Shown: positions 1 through 8,410, counted from the stretch's first letter. The stretch: 24,102 bases of DNA from Clostridia bacterium (GCA_900770255.1 CAAGJN010000050.1:1-24102), one strand, 5' to 3'. A program made the numbers and translations. Notes: generated from the letters alone by a model not told the origin.

Positions 1-203
1 AGCGTGCCGTCGGAGTTTACCCTTGCGCCAAGCACGAGCACGCAGTCCGTCTCCAAGCCCGCCGCCTGATCTTCCGAAATAATATATTTCTCAGCAGTCA
101 GTATTACCGCCGCGTTTATCGCGCAGGGAATAGTGACAGCGAGCGCGAGCATCACACAGACGACAGTAATAATTATTTTCTTTGCTGAGCGTTTATTTTC
201 CAT
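1..203 (-). CDS. YdcF/SanA/ElyC-type (DUF218) membrane protein, N-terminal part
   Basis: This is the first 67 codons of a minus-strand gene that runs off the left edge. It starts at ATG 203-201 behind a purine-rich stretch (GAAAGAGAAAAG). The N-terminus is MENKRSAKK followed by a hydrophobic segment at about residues 9-33, which looks like a signal anchor. After about 20 residues comes CVLVLGARV at about residues 54-62, followed by NSDGTL. A VLVLGARV-type strand followed by a DG turn is the start of the DUF218 fold found in SanA, YdcF and ElyC. Members of that family affect envelope integrity and undecaprenyl-phosphate carrier use, but their biochemistry is poorly defined. It lies 130 bases downstream of minD on the same strand and may be the last gene of the same transcript. 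The family call rests on one motif, so it is moderately confident. Confidence 0.72.
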   Translation of the reverse strand, partial: MENKRSAKKIIITVVCVMLALAVTIPCAINAAVILTAEKYIISEDQAAGLETDCVLVLGARVNSDGT

Positions 204-333
204 ATACTTTTCTCTTTCAGGAAATTTGTCGGCATCATCAGAGCCGCAGGCGTCGCTTCACGCTTTACGGTGCAAAGCGCTTGAGGCTATTCTGATAATG
301 CAGGATTTCTTCAGACGCGGCTTAGCTTTCACT

Positions 334-1056
334 TTATCCCAGCAGCGGCGCTTCGCCGCCGTCAATGCGCGTCGCTATGCGCGAGAACGCCTTTGCCGCC
401 CTGCTTGAGGCGGGCAGCGGCTCGCCGCGCACCGCGCAGTGCGACACCGACGAGTCCTCCGGCACTATGCCGATGAGCTGCACACAGACCGCGTCTATAA
501 CATCGTCGATGTTCAGCAGCTTTCCTCTGCACACGGCCTTCTCGTCAAAGCGGTTTATGACGAGTCTTATATCGTCGAGACCCAATCTGCGCATGGCGTC
601 TGCCGTGATGTTGACGCTTCTGACGCAGACCGCGTCGGCGGTGGAGACAACTATTCCCCTGTCTGCAGCGGCGCAGGCGAGCTCAAAGCCGTCCGAGAGC
701 CCCGCCGGAGCGTCGAAGAAGATATAATCATAATCATTTGAGAGCCTGTCCGTAAGCTCTCTTATGCTGTCGGGCGTGAAAGAGTCGGACATGTGCATGG
801 GCGCCGTCATAAGCTTCGGACCGCCCGCCGCGAGGGTAGCCTGCTCCTCTTCGCAGCCGCCGTCAATGACGTTGCCCCAGTCAAACAGCAGATCCTGCTG
901 GGCGCCGAAAATGAGGTCGAGGCTGCGCAGGCCGATGTCCATATCGAGCATCAGCACGCGCTTCCCCTGCGCGCTGAGAGAGCGCGCAAGTCCCGCGGTC
1001 AGCGAGGATTTGCCGACCCCGCCCTTGCCGGAGGCTATAGCTATCTTCTGTGCCAT
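334..1056 (-). CDS. minD: MinD-type septum-site ATPase without a visible membrane-targeting tail
   Basis: A 240-residue deviant-Walker ATPase of the MinD/ParA group, which uses ATP-driven dimerisation to place the division septum. Visible are the P-loop SGKGGVGKSS (residues 9-18, signature Lys11 and P-loop Lys16), the MinD-like switch LDMDIGLRSLD (37-47) and a Walker B strand YIFFDAPAG near residue 112. The ATG lies 4 bases beyond the mrdA stop, and its ribosome binding site (AGGGTGAG) overlaps the end of mrdA, so translation is probably coupled. E. coli MinD has about 270 residues and ends in an amphipathic membrane-targeting helix. This one is about 30 residues shorter and ends in FSRIATRIDGGEAPLLG, with no clear basic amphipathic helix. 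No minC precedes it. It may be a MinD paralogue working with another partner or through a degenerate tail. Confidence 0.85.
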   Translation of the reverse strand: MAQKIAIASGKGGVGKSSLTAGLARSLSAQGKRVLMLDMDIGLRSLDLIFGAQQDLLFDWGNVIDGGCEEEQATLAAGGPKLMTAPMHMSDSFTPDSIRELTDRLSNDYDYIFFDAPAGLSDGFELACAAADRGIVVSTADAVCVRSVNITADAMRRLGLDDIRLVINRFDEKAVCRGKLLNIDDVIDAVCVQLIGIVPEDSSVSHCAVRGEPLPASSRAAKAFSRIATRIDGGEAPLLG

Positions 1057-1060
1057 TTTC

Positions 1061-3124
1061 TCACCCTAAAAGCGTATTTTCGCTCTGCGGCCCCGCGGCC
1101 GTCTGCGAGCTGTTGAAGTAATATTCATATATGGGTTTTGCTATCTGCGCGAGCGACGACGAGCCGTAGACGCCCTCGCAAATCATCGCTATGGCTATCT
1201 CCGCATCCCTGCTCGGCGCAAACGTGATATACAGGCCGTTGTTGATGACGTGGCTGACGCCGTTTATCGTCCTGTTTTCCTCGGACGTACCTGTCTTTGC
1301 CGCGGTCTGAACATCGAGCCCCTTGAGCGCGCTCTGGATAATATTGTTGTTGTTGACAACATACTCCATACCCTCTATTACGCAGTCGATGGCATATTGC
1401 GAGATACCTGTTTCGAGCGCGACCTTCGGAGTTTTCTCGAGGATTGTCTCGGAGTAGTCGGCGCTCTTTATTGATTTTATCAGATGCTGCTCGTACCTCG
1501 TGCCGCCGTTCGCGATCGTCGCGACATAGTTTGCAAGTTGGATCGGTGTAAAGCGCGTGCCGCCCTCGCCGATGGAGGAGAGGATGAGATAGCCGGGCTG
1601 CCAGGTTTGGCCGATGCTCTCACGGTACTCGGGGCTGTCCTGTATTCCCTCCGCTTCTGTAAGCTCGATGCCCGTCTTGACGCCGAGGCCGAGCATGGAC
1701 CGGTACTCGTTGAGCTTGCTGACTCCGAGCTCCTCGCCGCAGGTGTAGAAATATATGTTGCATGAATCCTGAAGCGCCGTTCTGAGGGTCAGGTTCCTGT
1801 CCTTGTGGTTGATATTGCAATAGAACGTGTGATCAAGGTACTGGAATTCTCTGGTGCAGCGGATGACCCTGTCGCGGTTCGTGAGACCCTCCTCTATCGC
1901 CGCGATGGCGACCGAGGGCTTCGAAGTTGAGCCGATGGCATAGGTACTTCTCAGCGCTCTGTTCCAAAGCGGGGTGCGGCTATCATTGCTCAGCTCAGAA
2001 TAGTTTTCGCTGTAAGTGTTCAGATCATAAGTCGGATAGCTGAGTATCGTGAGTATCTCGCCGGTGTTCGGATCGTTTACGACCAGCGCGCCGGCGGCGG
2101 GCACACCGTATTCATTCTTAGACGATTTGGCATAGGCCTCGGTCCAGCTTTCGAACGTGTCCTGCGCGATCTTCTGCATATCCGAGTCGATAGTCAGCAC
2201 TATCGTATTGCCCTGCTTGGGCTCCTTTGTCACAGTCTCCGTGACGTTACCGTCGGCGTCTACGGAGATGACTTTCTCGCCGTCCTCGCCGCGCAGATAA
2301 CTCTCCATCGCATATTCTATTCCGCTTTTTCCGACGACATCGTTCATGCCGTAGCCCTTATCCTTGAGCTCGGCGTACTCCTCGGCGCTTATCTTGCCTA
2401 CCGTGCCGATAATGTGCGCGGCGAGCGTGCCGTCAACTATCTTTCTGTAGGGCACAACCTGCACATCAACACCCTTAAAGGTATCGCTGTTCTCCTTGAT
2501 CTTCGCGACGAGCACCTCATCGACGTCCTCGGCGAAGGTATAGGGCGTGCTCACGCCGAAACCGTTTAAAAGCATCTGATAGCGCACGGCGGCGATCTTG
2601 AGCCCGTCTCTGAGCGAATATGAAGAGTCAATACCGAACTCCTCGACCATCGCGTCATAGCAGTTCTGCGCGGTCGCATAGGAGTTGAGGTTGAGCATAT
2701 CCTTGCTCTTCATAACCTGTATTTCCTTTTCGCTGTCCGCCTTATAGACGAGCCCGCCGGAGGCGTCAATGACTATAGGCAGATCGTTTGTCCACTCTAC
2801 GCCGCTCTGCTCAAAAAGCCGGATGAGCGAGATTATAATCGAATTTCGTTCGTTGTTCTCCTTCTTTGAGGGGAAATAGGAGTAGTCGAATATTATCGAA
2901 TAGCCCTGGCGGTTGACGACGATCGGCTTACCGTTGCGGTCAACTATCTCGCCGCGGGCAGCCTTGATCGGCACGGTGCTCTGCGTGGCGGTGTTGACTG
3001 CGCCGGCATACTCTTCTCCGTCGATGAGCTGCACCTTTATCAGCACACCGACAAACACGGCTATGAACGCGACGAGAATGCAGGGCAGTATTATGCGCCT
3101 TATCGCAAGCTTTTTTTCGTTCAT
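1061..3124 (-). CDS. mrdA: Penicillin-binding protein 2, cell-elongation transpeptidase
   Basis: A 687-residue class B penicillin-binding protein that cross-links peptidoglycan during elongation, next to MreBCD. It has a short cytoplasmic N-terminus, one membrane anchor (about residues 11-31), a pedestal domain containing RGEIVDRNGKPI (58-68), and a C-terminal transpeptidase domain. The catalytic motifs are complete: STSK at 399-402 (Ser399 nucleophile, Lys402), SCN at 454-456, and KTGT at 610-613. A wwwQPGY-type segment (509-512) and the GEGGTRFTPIQLANY stretch before KTG are typical of PBP2. The start ATG has the upstream ribosome binding site AAGGAGAAAGG. It sits 18 bases after mreD and 4 bases before minD. 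SpoVD/FtsI is an alternative name for such proteins, but the position inside the mre cluster favours MrdA. Confidence 0.93.
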   Translation of the reverse strand: MNEKKLAIRRIILPCILVAFIAVFVGVLIKVQLIDGEEYAGAVNTATQSTVPIKAARGEIVDRNGKPIVVNRQGYSIIFDYSYFPSKKENNERNSIIISLIRLFEQSGVEWTNDLPIVIDASGGLVYKADSEKEIQVMKSKDMLNLNSYATAQNCYDAMVEEFGIDSSYSLRDGLKIAAVRYQMLLNGFGVSTPYTFAEDVDEVLVAKIKENSDTFKGVDVQVVPYRKIVDGTLAAHIIGTVGKISAEEYAELKDKGYGMNDVVGKSGIEYAMESYLRGEDGEKVISVDADGNVTETVTKEPKQGNTIVLTIDSDMQKIAQDTFESWTEAYAKSSKNEYGVPAAGALVVNDPNTGEILTILSYPTYDLNTYSENYSELSNDSRTPLWNRALRSTYAIGSTSKPSVAIAAIEEGLTNRDRVIRCTREFQYLDHTFYCNINHKDRNLTLRTALQDSCNIYFYTCGEELGVSKLNEYRSMLGLGVKTGIELTEAEGIQDSPEYRESIGQTWQPGYLILSSIGEGGTRFTPIQLANYVATIANGGTRYEQHLIKSIKSADYSETILEKTPKVALETGISQYAIDCVIEGMEYVVNNNNIIQSALKGLDVQTAAKTGTSEENRTINGVSHVINNGLYITFAPSRDAEIAIAMICEGVYGSSSLAQIAKPIYEYYFNSSQTAAGPQSENTLLG

Positions 3125-3142
3125 CCGACCTTTCTCCTTCCT

Positions 3143-3670
3143 TTATCTTTTTACCTCACTTGGCAGCCGCCGGTGGATAAAGCGTATCAGCCAGAACCAG
3201 AGCGGCACAAAAATCAGAGTATAGAGCACGCTCGGCAGGCTGACGGTGAGCAATATTCTGCCCGCGCCGGACACCCCTGCCGCAGCGACGAAAACTATCC
3301 AGTAAACAAATGTATAGACGAGCAGCGCCAGCGCCGAGAAGATCAGGGCGGTGACGATATTATTTCTGATGAGATTGTTTACAAGCATTCCGCAGAAAAA
3401 GCCGAATGCTGTGAGCATAATGGCGTTTATACCCTGCGCGCCGCCCGTCGCGTCGAGCGCCACGCCCGCAAGCAGTCCCAGAAACATGCCCGCAAGCTCC
3501 CTCTCACACATGGCGATGCACACGACCATGACCGTAACGCCGAGCTGGCGCAGTCCGAACGGCTCCGGCAAAAGGCCGGGGGTGTTCTGGATAACTGCGG
3601 CAGCTATCAGCAGCACGGCATATATTGTGCGGCGGATTATCAGTCTTTTCTTTTCTGCTGTGAGGCCCAT
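3143..3670 (-). CDS. mreD: Rod shape-determining membrane protein MreD
   Basis: A 175-residue, very hydrophobic protein with about five membrane spans. These include residues 12-30 (TIYAVLLIAAAVIQ), 43-57, 62-75, 80-97 and 104-130, with a last one near 137-160. MreD has little conserved sequence; the call rests on length, topology and position between mreC and mrdA. MreD is an integral membrane part of the Rod complex, linking MreC and the MreB filaments to the PBP2/RodA synthase. The ATG has an AAAAGGA ribosome binding site about 9 bases upstream. It begins 24 bases after mreC and ends 18 bases before mrdA, consistent with one transcript. Confidence 0.88.
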   Translation of the reverse strand: MGLTAEKKRLIIRRTIYAVLLIAAAVIQNTPGLLPEPFGLRQLGVTVMVVCIAMCERELAGMFLGLLAGVALDATGGAQGINAIMLTAFGFFCGMLVNNLIRNNIVTALIFSALALLVYTFVYWIVFVAAAGVSGAGRILLTVSLPSVLYTLIFVPLWFWLIRFIHRRLPSEVKR

Positions 3671-3694
3671 ATATGCAGTCCTTTTCGGTTTTCT

Positions 3695-4546
3695 TTATTC
3701 CGTGACGGCCGAGCCCTGACCCGAAAACTCGGTGATGATGAACACATCGGTGAGCGTAGAGATGTCCACGCCCGGCTTGATTATGGCCGTGGTGGAGATA
3801 TCGGTTTCTGAATCCGCAACTCTCATCACCGTGCCGATAATTAGATCGCGCGGATATATTCCGCCGACGCCCGAGGTGCAGACTATGCCTCCGGGCGAGA
3901 TCGCGGTCGAGTTCGAAAGGCCCGGCATGGTGCAGAATCCGTCACCGGAGCTTTCGGCGTCAGTTGTGACAAAGCCGAGCTCGCGCGTTCGTATCTCGTA
4001 GGCGCTGATATTGACGTCGGGGTTGAGAATCGTCTTTATCGTACACTGAGTAAGATCCACGGAGGTAACGACGCCGACTAAATATTTGCCGTATATGACC
4101 GGGTCGTTGACGGAGACGCCGTCCGCACTGCCGCGGCTTAGAACAAAGGTCGAGAGCGGATTTGCCGCATCCCTGCCGATGACCGAAGCCTCGCAGAATT
4201 TATAGTCCTGGTGCTGCTCCTTAAGCTCGAGGAATTCCTTATAGAGTTCGTTCTGGCTCTTCATCTGCTCATAGTCAACCATCTGGCTGCGAAGCTCCTC
4301 AATTTCCTTGTTGAGCTCATCGACCTGCTTCGAGAGCGTAGCGGAGGATTTGAAGTTTATCGAAAACGCCGAAAACTTCTCGGCAAGGAACGACGACGCG
4401 CGCTGAAGAGGCGAGAATATCGTGCTCACAACGGAATTTGCCGGCGAGGAGTTCGAGTGCATGACGGATGCGGCCACCACGCCGATTATCAGCACGACGA
4501 TGACCGCGATAAATATTTTGAAAGCCTTTGATTTGAAAAATCTCAA
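3695..4546 (-). CDS. mreC: Rod shape-determining protein MreC (TTG start)
   Basis: A 283-residue membrane-anchored protein that organises the elongation complex outside the membrane. After a basic start (RFFKSKAFK) there is one transmembrane helix at about residues 8-28. A coiled coil of Lys/Glu/Gln heptads follows at about 63-108 (VDELNKEIEELRSQM). The beta-rich MreC domain then includes VIGRDAANPLSTFVLSRG and DPVIYGKYLVGVV. An ATG 33 bases further upstream keeps the frame open, but it has no ribosome binding site. The TTG at 4546-4544 has AAAGGAG 8 bases upstream and gives the usual MRFFKSK-type MreC N-terminus, so I chose it. It lies 216 bases after mreB, the largest gap in the cluster, and 24 bases before mreD. 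Confidence 0.93.
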   Translation of the reverse strand: MRFFKSKAFKIFIAVIVVLIIGVVAASVMHSNSSPANSVVSTIFSPLQRASSFLAEKFSAFSINFKSSATLSKQVDELNKEIEELRSQMVDYEQMKSQNELYKEFLELKEQHQDYKFCEASVIGRDAANPLSTFVLSRGSADGVSVNDPVIYGKYLVGVVTSVDLTQCTIKTILNPDVNISAYEIRTRELGFVTTDAESSGDGFCTMPGLSNSTAISPGGIVCTSGVGGIYPRDLIIGTVMRVADSETDISTTAIIKPGVDISTLTDVFIITEFSGQGSAVTE

Positions 4547-4554
4547 TTCATTCT

Positions 4555-4561
4555 CTCCTTT
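4555..4561 (-). promoter_or_regulatory. Ribosome binding site that sets the mreC TTG start
   Basis: On the minus strand this reads AAAGGAG, 8 bases before the TTG at 4546-4544. It lies inside the longer open frame that begins at ATG 4579, which argues against that ATG being used. Confidence 0.75.
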
Positions 4562-4720
4562 CGGGACGGCGTCAAACATATATGCCGGACGCGCTGACCA
4601 TCAGCGCAACTGTTATACAACGCAAAAATCCCGCGGGTCTACAAAAATCATGCCGCCCCAGGCGTCCCGGGGAACGCCTTACCTTATATGTGCCGCATAT
4701 CTTTTGTAAGCCTGCGAGAA

Positions 4721-4754
4721 CGCGGGCCGTCTGCGGAAAGCAGCGCGACCCGCG
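4721..4754 (-). other. Stem-loop in the mreB-mreC intercistronic gap
   Basis: CGCGGG (4721-4726) pairs with CCCGCG (4749-4754), and the nested CTGC (4731-4734) pairs with GCAG (4740-4743). It lies directly after the mreB stop codon in the 216-base gap before mreC. No run of T follows it on the minus strand, so it is not a normal intrinsic terminator. It may be a 3'-end stabiliser or RNA processing site that lets mreB mRNA accumulate above the downstream genes. A second weak GC hairpin (GGCGT...ACGCC) lies near 4660-4677. Confidence 0.45.
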
Positions 4755-4762
4755 AAAGGCAT

Positions 4763-5755
4763 TTATTTATCGACAGGATGGTCGAGGCACACGCCGGTAC
4801 CGTCAACGACGCAGTCGAGCGGACTCTCTGCGACGAGAACGGGAATCCTTGTCTCCGCCGCGATAAGCTTGTCGAGGCCTCTGAGCAGCGCGCCGCCGCC
4901 GGTGAGCATGATGCCGTGGTCGATGATATCGGCCGCGAGCTCAGGCGGAGTCTTTTCAAGCGTGGCTTTGATAACATCGAGGATCTGATTGACGGAGTCG
5001 GACAGAGCCTCTCTGATCTCCTCTGCGGAGATCTCGATATTCTTCGGCAGGCCGTCCATGAGGTTACGGCCCTTGATGTTCATCGCACCCTCGCCCTCAT
5101 AGGGATAGGCGGAGCCGATCTTGATCTTGATATCCTCTGCCGTTCTCTCGCCGATAAGCAGGTTATATTTCTTCTTGATATAGTTGATGATGGACTCGTC
5201 GAAATTGTCTCCTGCAACCCTTGCGGAGTTCGAGGTAACGACGTCGCCCAGGGAGATAACCGCGACCTCGCTGGTACCGCCGCCGATATCGACTACCATA
5301 CTGCCGGTGGGCTCAGAGACGGGCAGACCCGCGCCGATAGCCGCGGCCATGGGCTCCTCGATAAGGCTGACGTACTTTGCGCCCGCGCTGCGCGCCGCAT
5401 CGTTGACCGCGTTGCGCTCAACTCCGGTGACGCCCGAGGGAATACAGATCATAACGCGGACTCTTGCCAGCGGTGCGTTCTTTGTGACCTTCTTTATGAA
5501 AGCCTTGAGCATATCGGCAGTAATATCAAAATCCGCGATGACGCCGTCCTTGAGGGGACGGACTGCGGTAATGGAGCCGGGAGTTCTTCCGATCATCTCC
5601 TTGGCCTCAGTACCGACTGCCACAACTCTGGGGGGATTATACTTCTGATCGACCGCCACAACGGAAGGCTCCCTTATGACGATACCCTTGCCTTTTACGA
5701 ACACGAGCGTGTTCGCGGTACCCAAATCGATACCGATATCAAGTGAAAATAACAT
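4763..5755 (-). CDS. mreB: Rod shape-determining protein MreB, bacterial actin
   Basis: A 330-residue actin-fold ATPase that forms membrane-associated filaments and guides lateral wall synthesis. The phosphate-1 loop DIGIDLGTANTLVF is at residues 6-19. The phosphate-2 loop VVDIGGGTSEVAVISLGDVV is near 160-179, and the adenosine motif LTGGGALLRGLD is near 284-295. Length and sequence fit MreB/Mbl almost end to end. The very strong ribosome binding site AAAGGAGAACAGT precedes the ATG. It follows a lipoprotein gene by 41 bases and precedes mreC by 216 bases; a stem-loop sits in that gap. Mbl is a possible alternative name, but the adjacent mreC and mreD favour MreB. Confidence 0.96.
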   Translation of the reverse strand: MLFSLDIGIDLGTANTLVFVKGKGIVIREPSVVAVDQKYNPPRVVAVGTEAKEMIGRTPGSITAVRPLKDGVIADFDITADMLKAFIKKVTKNAPLARVRVMICIPSGVTGVERNAVNDAARSAGAKYVSLIEEPMAAAIGAGLPVSEPTGSMVVDIGGGTSEVAVISLGDVVTSNSARVAGDNFDESIINYIKKKYNLLIGERTAEDIKIKIGSAYPYEGEGAMNIKGRNLMDGLPKNIEISAEEIREALSDSVNQILDVIKATLEKTPPELAADIIDHGIMLTGGGALLRGLDKLIAAETRIPVLVAESPLDCVVDGTGVCLDHPVDK

Positions 5756-5796
5756 ACTGTTCTCCTTTCAACAGCTAAAAAAATTTCTTATTCCTT

Positions 5797-6459
5797 TTAT
5801 CTGAACGATATAGAATTGATAATTGACTCAAACTTGGAAGTGTCCACATCAGTAGAAGTCGTATTGAGCGTTGCGGCATAGGTGATGCCGTTTTTCTCGA
5901 ACAAAGCGTAAACGATCGTGCTCTGCTGATCGTCACTGACTACGTTTATATACGCGATCACGGCGTCCTCGCCGCAGAGCGTTTTATTCTCTGTTTTGAC
6001 TTCGGCCTTTGAACCCTGGTCATTGATCGCGCTGACGAGTTTGTCCATATTCTCAAGCTTCTTCTCAACGCCGGTTGTGTCAAAGGTCAGCGTTATATTC
6101 TCGTCGTCCTTTGTCAGCGACACGGTGCTGCCGTAGGTTATGAGATCATAGCCCGAGGGCTTTTCAAGAGTAAACCATCTTGAAAATATTTTTTGGCCGG
6201 AGACGAGAACCTCGTTGAGAGCTACCGCGTTGGTAACCTGCTCTCCGTTCTCCTTCTTGGCGTTGCCGTTTGAGTCGGTTTCGACAACCATGACATTACC
6301 TGCGTCATCATAGACCGGCTCGCCGCTGTCGTTTGTGACCAGTACGCGCTCTTTGCCGCTGCCGTCGAGAACCTTGAGTCCCTTTGCCTTTGAACAGCCC
6401 GTAAAAGCGCACGCGAAGACGAGCAGGCAGACGAGAATTGCCGCAATGGACCTTTTCAT
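5797..6459 (-). CDS. Secreted lipoprotein of unknown function at the head of the mre cluster
   Basis: A 220-residue predicted lipoprotein. MKRSIAAILVCLLVFACAFTGC is a lipoprotein signal peptide with the lipidated cysteine at residue 22. The mature part begins with a low-complexity, acidic region (GSGKERVLVTNDSGEPVYDDAG-type, about 30-70). It ends in a compact domain (about 92-220) containing WFTLEKPSGYDLITYG and a final TSKFESIINSISFR. That C-terminal pattern resembles PsbP-like single-domain lipoproteins, a weak impression. The frame is open 75 bases further upstream, but only the ATG at 6459-6457 has a ribosome binding site (GAAGGGAAGGG) and gives a proper signal peptide. The gene has a strong promoter and lies 41 bases before mreB, so it probably leads the mre transcript. 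Confidence 0.85.
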   Translation of the reverse strand: MKRSIAAILVCLLVFACAFTGCSKAKGLKVLDGSGKERVLVTNDSGEPVYDDAGNVMVVETDSNGNAKKENGEQVTNAVALNEVLVSGQKIFSRWFTLEKPSGYDLITYGSTVSLTKDDENITLTFDTTGVEKKLENMDKLVSAINDQGSKAEVKTENKTLCGEDAVIAYINVVSDDQQSTIVYALFEKNGITYAATLNTTSTDVDTSKFESIINSISFR

Positions 6460-6541
6460 AAAACGCCCTTCCCTTCGTTGCGTAGGTTTTTCGCCGGGCG
6501 CTGCGGAGAACCCGCCTGCCGCACCGGCAGTCATCCTTTTC

Positions 6542-6571
6542 AGTATATCACACGGCAGAGCACTTTTTCAA
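6542..6571 (-). promoter_or_regulatory. Sigma-A-type promoter for the lipoprotein-mreB operon
   Basis: Minus strand: -35 TTGAAA (6571-6566), an 18-base spacer, and -10 TATACT (6547-6542). Transcription would start near 6535, giving a GC-rich leader of about 75 bases that includes the hairpin CTGCCG-GTG-CGGCAG. No other promoter this good was seen before mreC, mreD, mrdA or minD. Confidence 0.7.
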
Positions 6572-6724
6572 GTGCGTAATCAAAGCACCGCACCCGACTG
6601 CAAAACCGCAGATACCGCCGCTGTGCCTCTTTTGCTCAGTCAGACGCATATGACGGACATTATCCCGTTTTCGGGCACACAGCACGAAGATATAATTGGC
6701 ACAAAAAGCCGTTTCAAAACCTCA

Positions 6725-8326
6725 TCAGCCGTTGAGAGCCGCAAAATTGTCCTTGTTGCTCTTGTAGAGATTCTTAAACACGGCAAAATTCTTGTCATAG
6801 GCGGGCTTGTTGGCGGGGTTCGGGATAAACGTTTTCTTTGCGGGAACGAGTTTTTTGGCGTCCGCAATGCTGCCGATCATACCCAGGCCGACAGCCGAAA
6901 CGACCGCCGCGCCGACTGCTCCGACGTTCTGCGGGCTCGCGACGACCTCGATCGTCCTGCCCGTGCAGTCCGCAAGGATCTGGCAGGTGACATCGGAGAG
7001 AGCGCCGCCGCCGACAAATCGGATTGTATCGGAGGTCTTTGTCTTTTTGTCCTCAGTCTCAAGGAACCAGCGCAGGTGCATGCAGATGCCCTCAATAACG
7101 GCGCGGATAAGTTCGGTCTTGCCGGTCTCAAGGCTGATGTTGAAGAACATGCCGCGCGCGTTCGGATCCTCGAACGGGCAGCGGTTGCCGTGCAACCACG
7201 GGGTAAATATTACGCCGCCGCAGCCTGCGGGAATCTTGCTGATAACGTGGGACATATAGTCGTAAAGGCTCGTATATATCGACTCCTTCGAGGAAGCGAC
7301 GTCGGTCTTTTCAAGGAAGATATCGATCTCGTCGAGGGCGAGGTGATCCTTGACCCATTCAAGACACTTGCCGGCAGTCTCAAGCTCGGCGAAGTAGTTG
7401 AGCGTGCCGTTCTGTGCGCCGACGATAGCGGCGATCATAGCGCCGGTATCAACGATGTTCTTGTCAACTACCGTAGTGACCCAGCCCGAGGTGCCCCAGT
7501 AGATGTGCGTATCGCCCAGGGCGACTGCGCCTGCGCCGACGCCGATAAGAGAAGCGTCGCCGCCGCCGCCGAATACAGGGGTGCCCTCGCACAGTCCAAG
7601 CTCGGAGGCCGCCTTTTCAGTCAGCCCGCCGACGAGCGCCGTCGAGTCGATGATATCCGCCATATGAGAAGGATTGACGTTAAACATCTTGAGCATCTCG
7701 GGGCTCCAGCCCTCCCTGCCTTTACGCACATCGTAGAGCAGCGTTCCGAAAGCGGAGTCGCGAGTCATGACGAATTTATCGGTCATGCGGCAGATTATGT
7801 ACTCCTTGACGTCGAGCCACTTATAAGTCTTTGCAAAGACGTCGGGCTCATTCTCCTCGACCCACTTGTATTTATATACCGGATCCTTGACGCTCGCAGA
7901 GACGGCGCCGGTGATCTGGAGGGATTTCAAAAGCTTCGGGATATTTGCGCCTGCAACCTGCGGGCCGTAAGCCATAAGCTCCTTGATCTGCTTCTTCGCA
8001 CGCTGATCCATGTAGCTCATCGCCTTGCGGACGTGGTGACCCTCCCTGTCGACGAGCACGAGTCCCTGCATCTGTGAGCAGAAGGAGATGCCCGCTATCT
8101 CGTCGGCGTGCACGCTCGTGGAGCTCATCAGCCTGTTTGTAGTGTTGCAGATAGCGCTCCACCACTCGTCGGGATCCTGCTCCGCGCCGCCGTCCGGATA
8201 CACGGTCAGCGAATAGCCTTCCATCTCGGCTGCAACAAGCTTTATTTCGTCCTCAATCTCAAACAGGCATGTCTTGACGCCCGTAGTACCGATGTCGTAG
8301 GATACAACATAAGTTCTGTCGCTCAT
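6725..8326 (-). CDS. FGGY-family carbohydrate kinase, xylulokinase-like
   Basis: A 533-residue FGGY sugar kinase, which phosphorylates a sugar or ketose with ATP. The N-terminal domain opens with VVSYDIGTTGVKTCLFE, the ATP phosphate-binding loop. The region GISFCSQMQGLVLVD...MSYMDQRAK (about 75-105) resembles the xylulokinase sugar-binding site. FGGGGDASLIGVGAG (about 250-265) carries the catalytic aspartate. The C-terminal domain has the FVGGGALSDVTCQILAD ATP-binding motif. The track opens 14 codons earlier, but ATG 8326 has the ribosome binding site AAGGGAGAAAAATTA and matches family N-termini. It has its own promoter. It lies on the same strand as the fucose genes and is separated from them by the tRNA-Arg island, so it may belong to the same sugar locus. 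The substrate cannot be read from the sequence. No clear terminator follows. Confidence 0.88.
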   Translation of the reverse strand: MSDRTYVVSYDIGTTGVKTCLFEIEDEIKLVAAEMEGYSLTVYPDGGAEQDPDEWWSAICNTTNRLMSSTSVHADEIAGISFCSQMQGLVLVDREGHHVRKAMSYMDQRAKKQIKELMAYGPQVAGANIPKLLKSLQITGAVSASVKDPVYKYKWVEENEPDVFAKTYKWLDVKEYIICRMTDKFVMTRDSAFGTLLYDVRKGREGWSPEMLKMFNVNPSHMADIIDSTALVGGLTEKAASELGLCEGTPVFGGGGDASLIGVGAGAVALGDTHIYWGTSGWVTTVVDKNIVDTGAMIAAIVGAQNGTLNYFAELETAGKCLEWVKDHLALDEIDIFLEKTDVASSKESIYTSLYDYMSHVISKIPAGCGGVIFTPWLHGNRCPFEDPNARGMFFNISLETGKTELIRAVIEGICMHLRWFLETEDKKTKTSDTIRFVGGGALSDVTCQILADCTGRTIEVVASPQNVGAVGAAVVSAVGLGMIGSIADAKKLVPAKKTFIPNPANKPAYDKNFAVFKNLYKSNKDNFAALNG

Positions 8327-8381
8327 TAATTTTTCTCCCTTCTCAGCGGCTTTGTACAAAAGCCCCAATTTTATCTCTTCA

Positions 8382-8410
8382 ATTATATAGCAAACTTTCG
8401 ACGATTACAA
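8382..8410 (-). promoter_or_regulatory. Promoter of the FGGY kinase gene
   Basis: Minus strand: -35 TTGTAA (8410-8405), a 17-base spacer, and a perfect -10 TATAAT (8387-8382). The leader to the kinase ATG is about 50 bases. The -35 box lies inside a palindrome. Confidence 0.7.

Noticed and set aside
203..333. Terminator between minD and the YdcF-type gene
   Set aside because: CGCTTT-ACGGTGC-AAAGCG can pair (about 259-281), but no T run follows on the minus strand.
4688..5746. Plus-strand frame of 352 codons opposite mreB
   Set aside because: Its codons are the complement of MreB's conserved motifs, and the product resembles no family.
6335..8077. Long plus-strand open frame of 580 codons opposite the FGGY kinase
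   Set aside because: It is antisense to a gene with full FGGY motifs. Its translation shows no domain and no ribosome binding site, and GC-rich DNA readily leaves such frames open.
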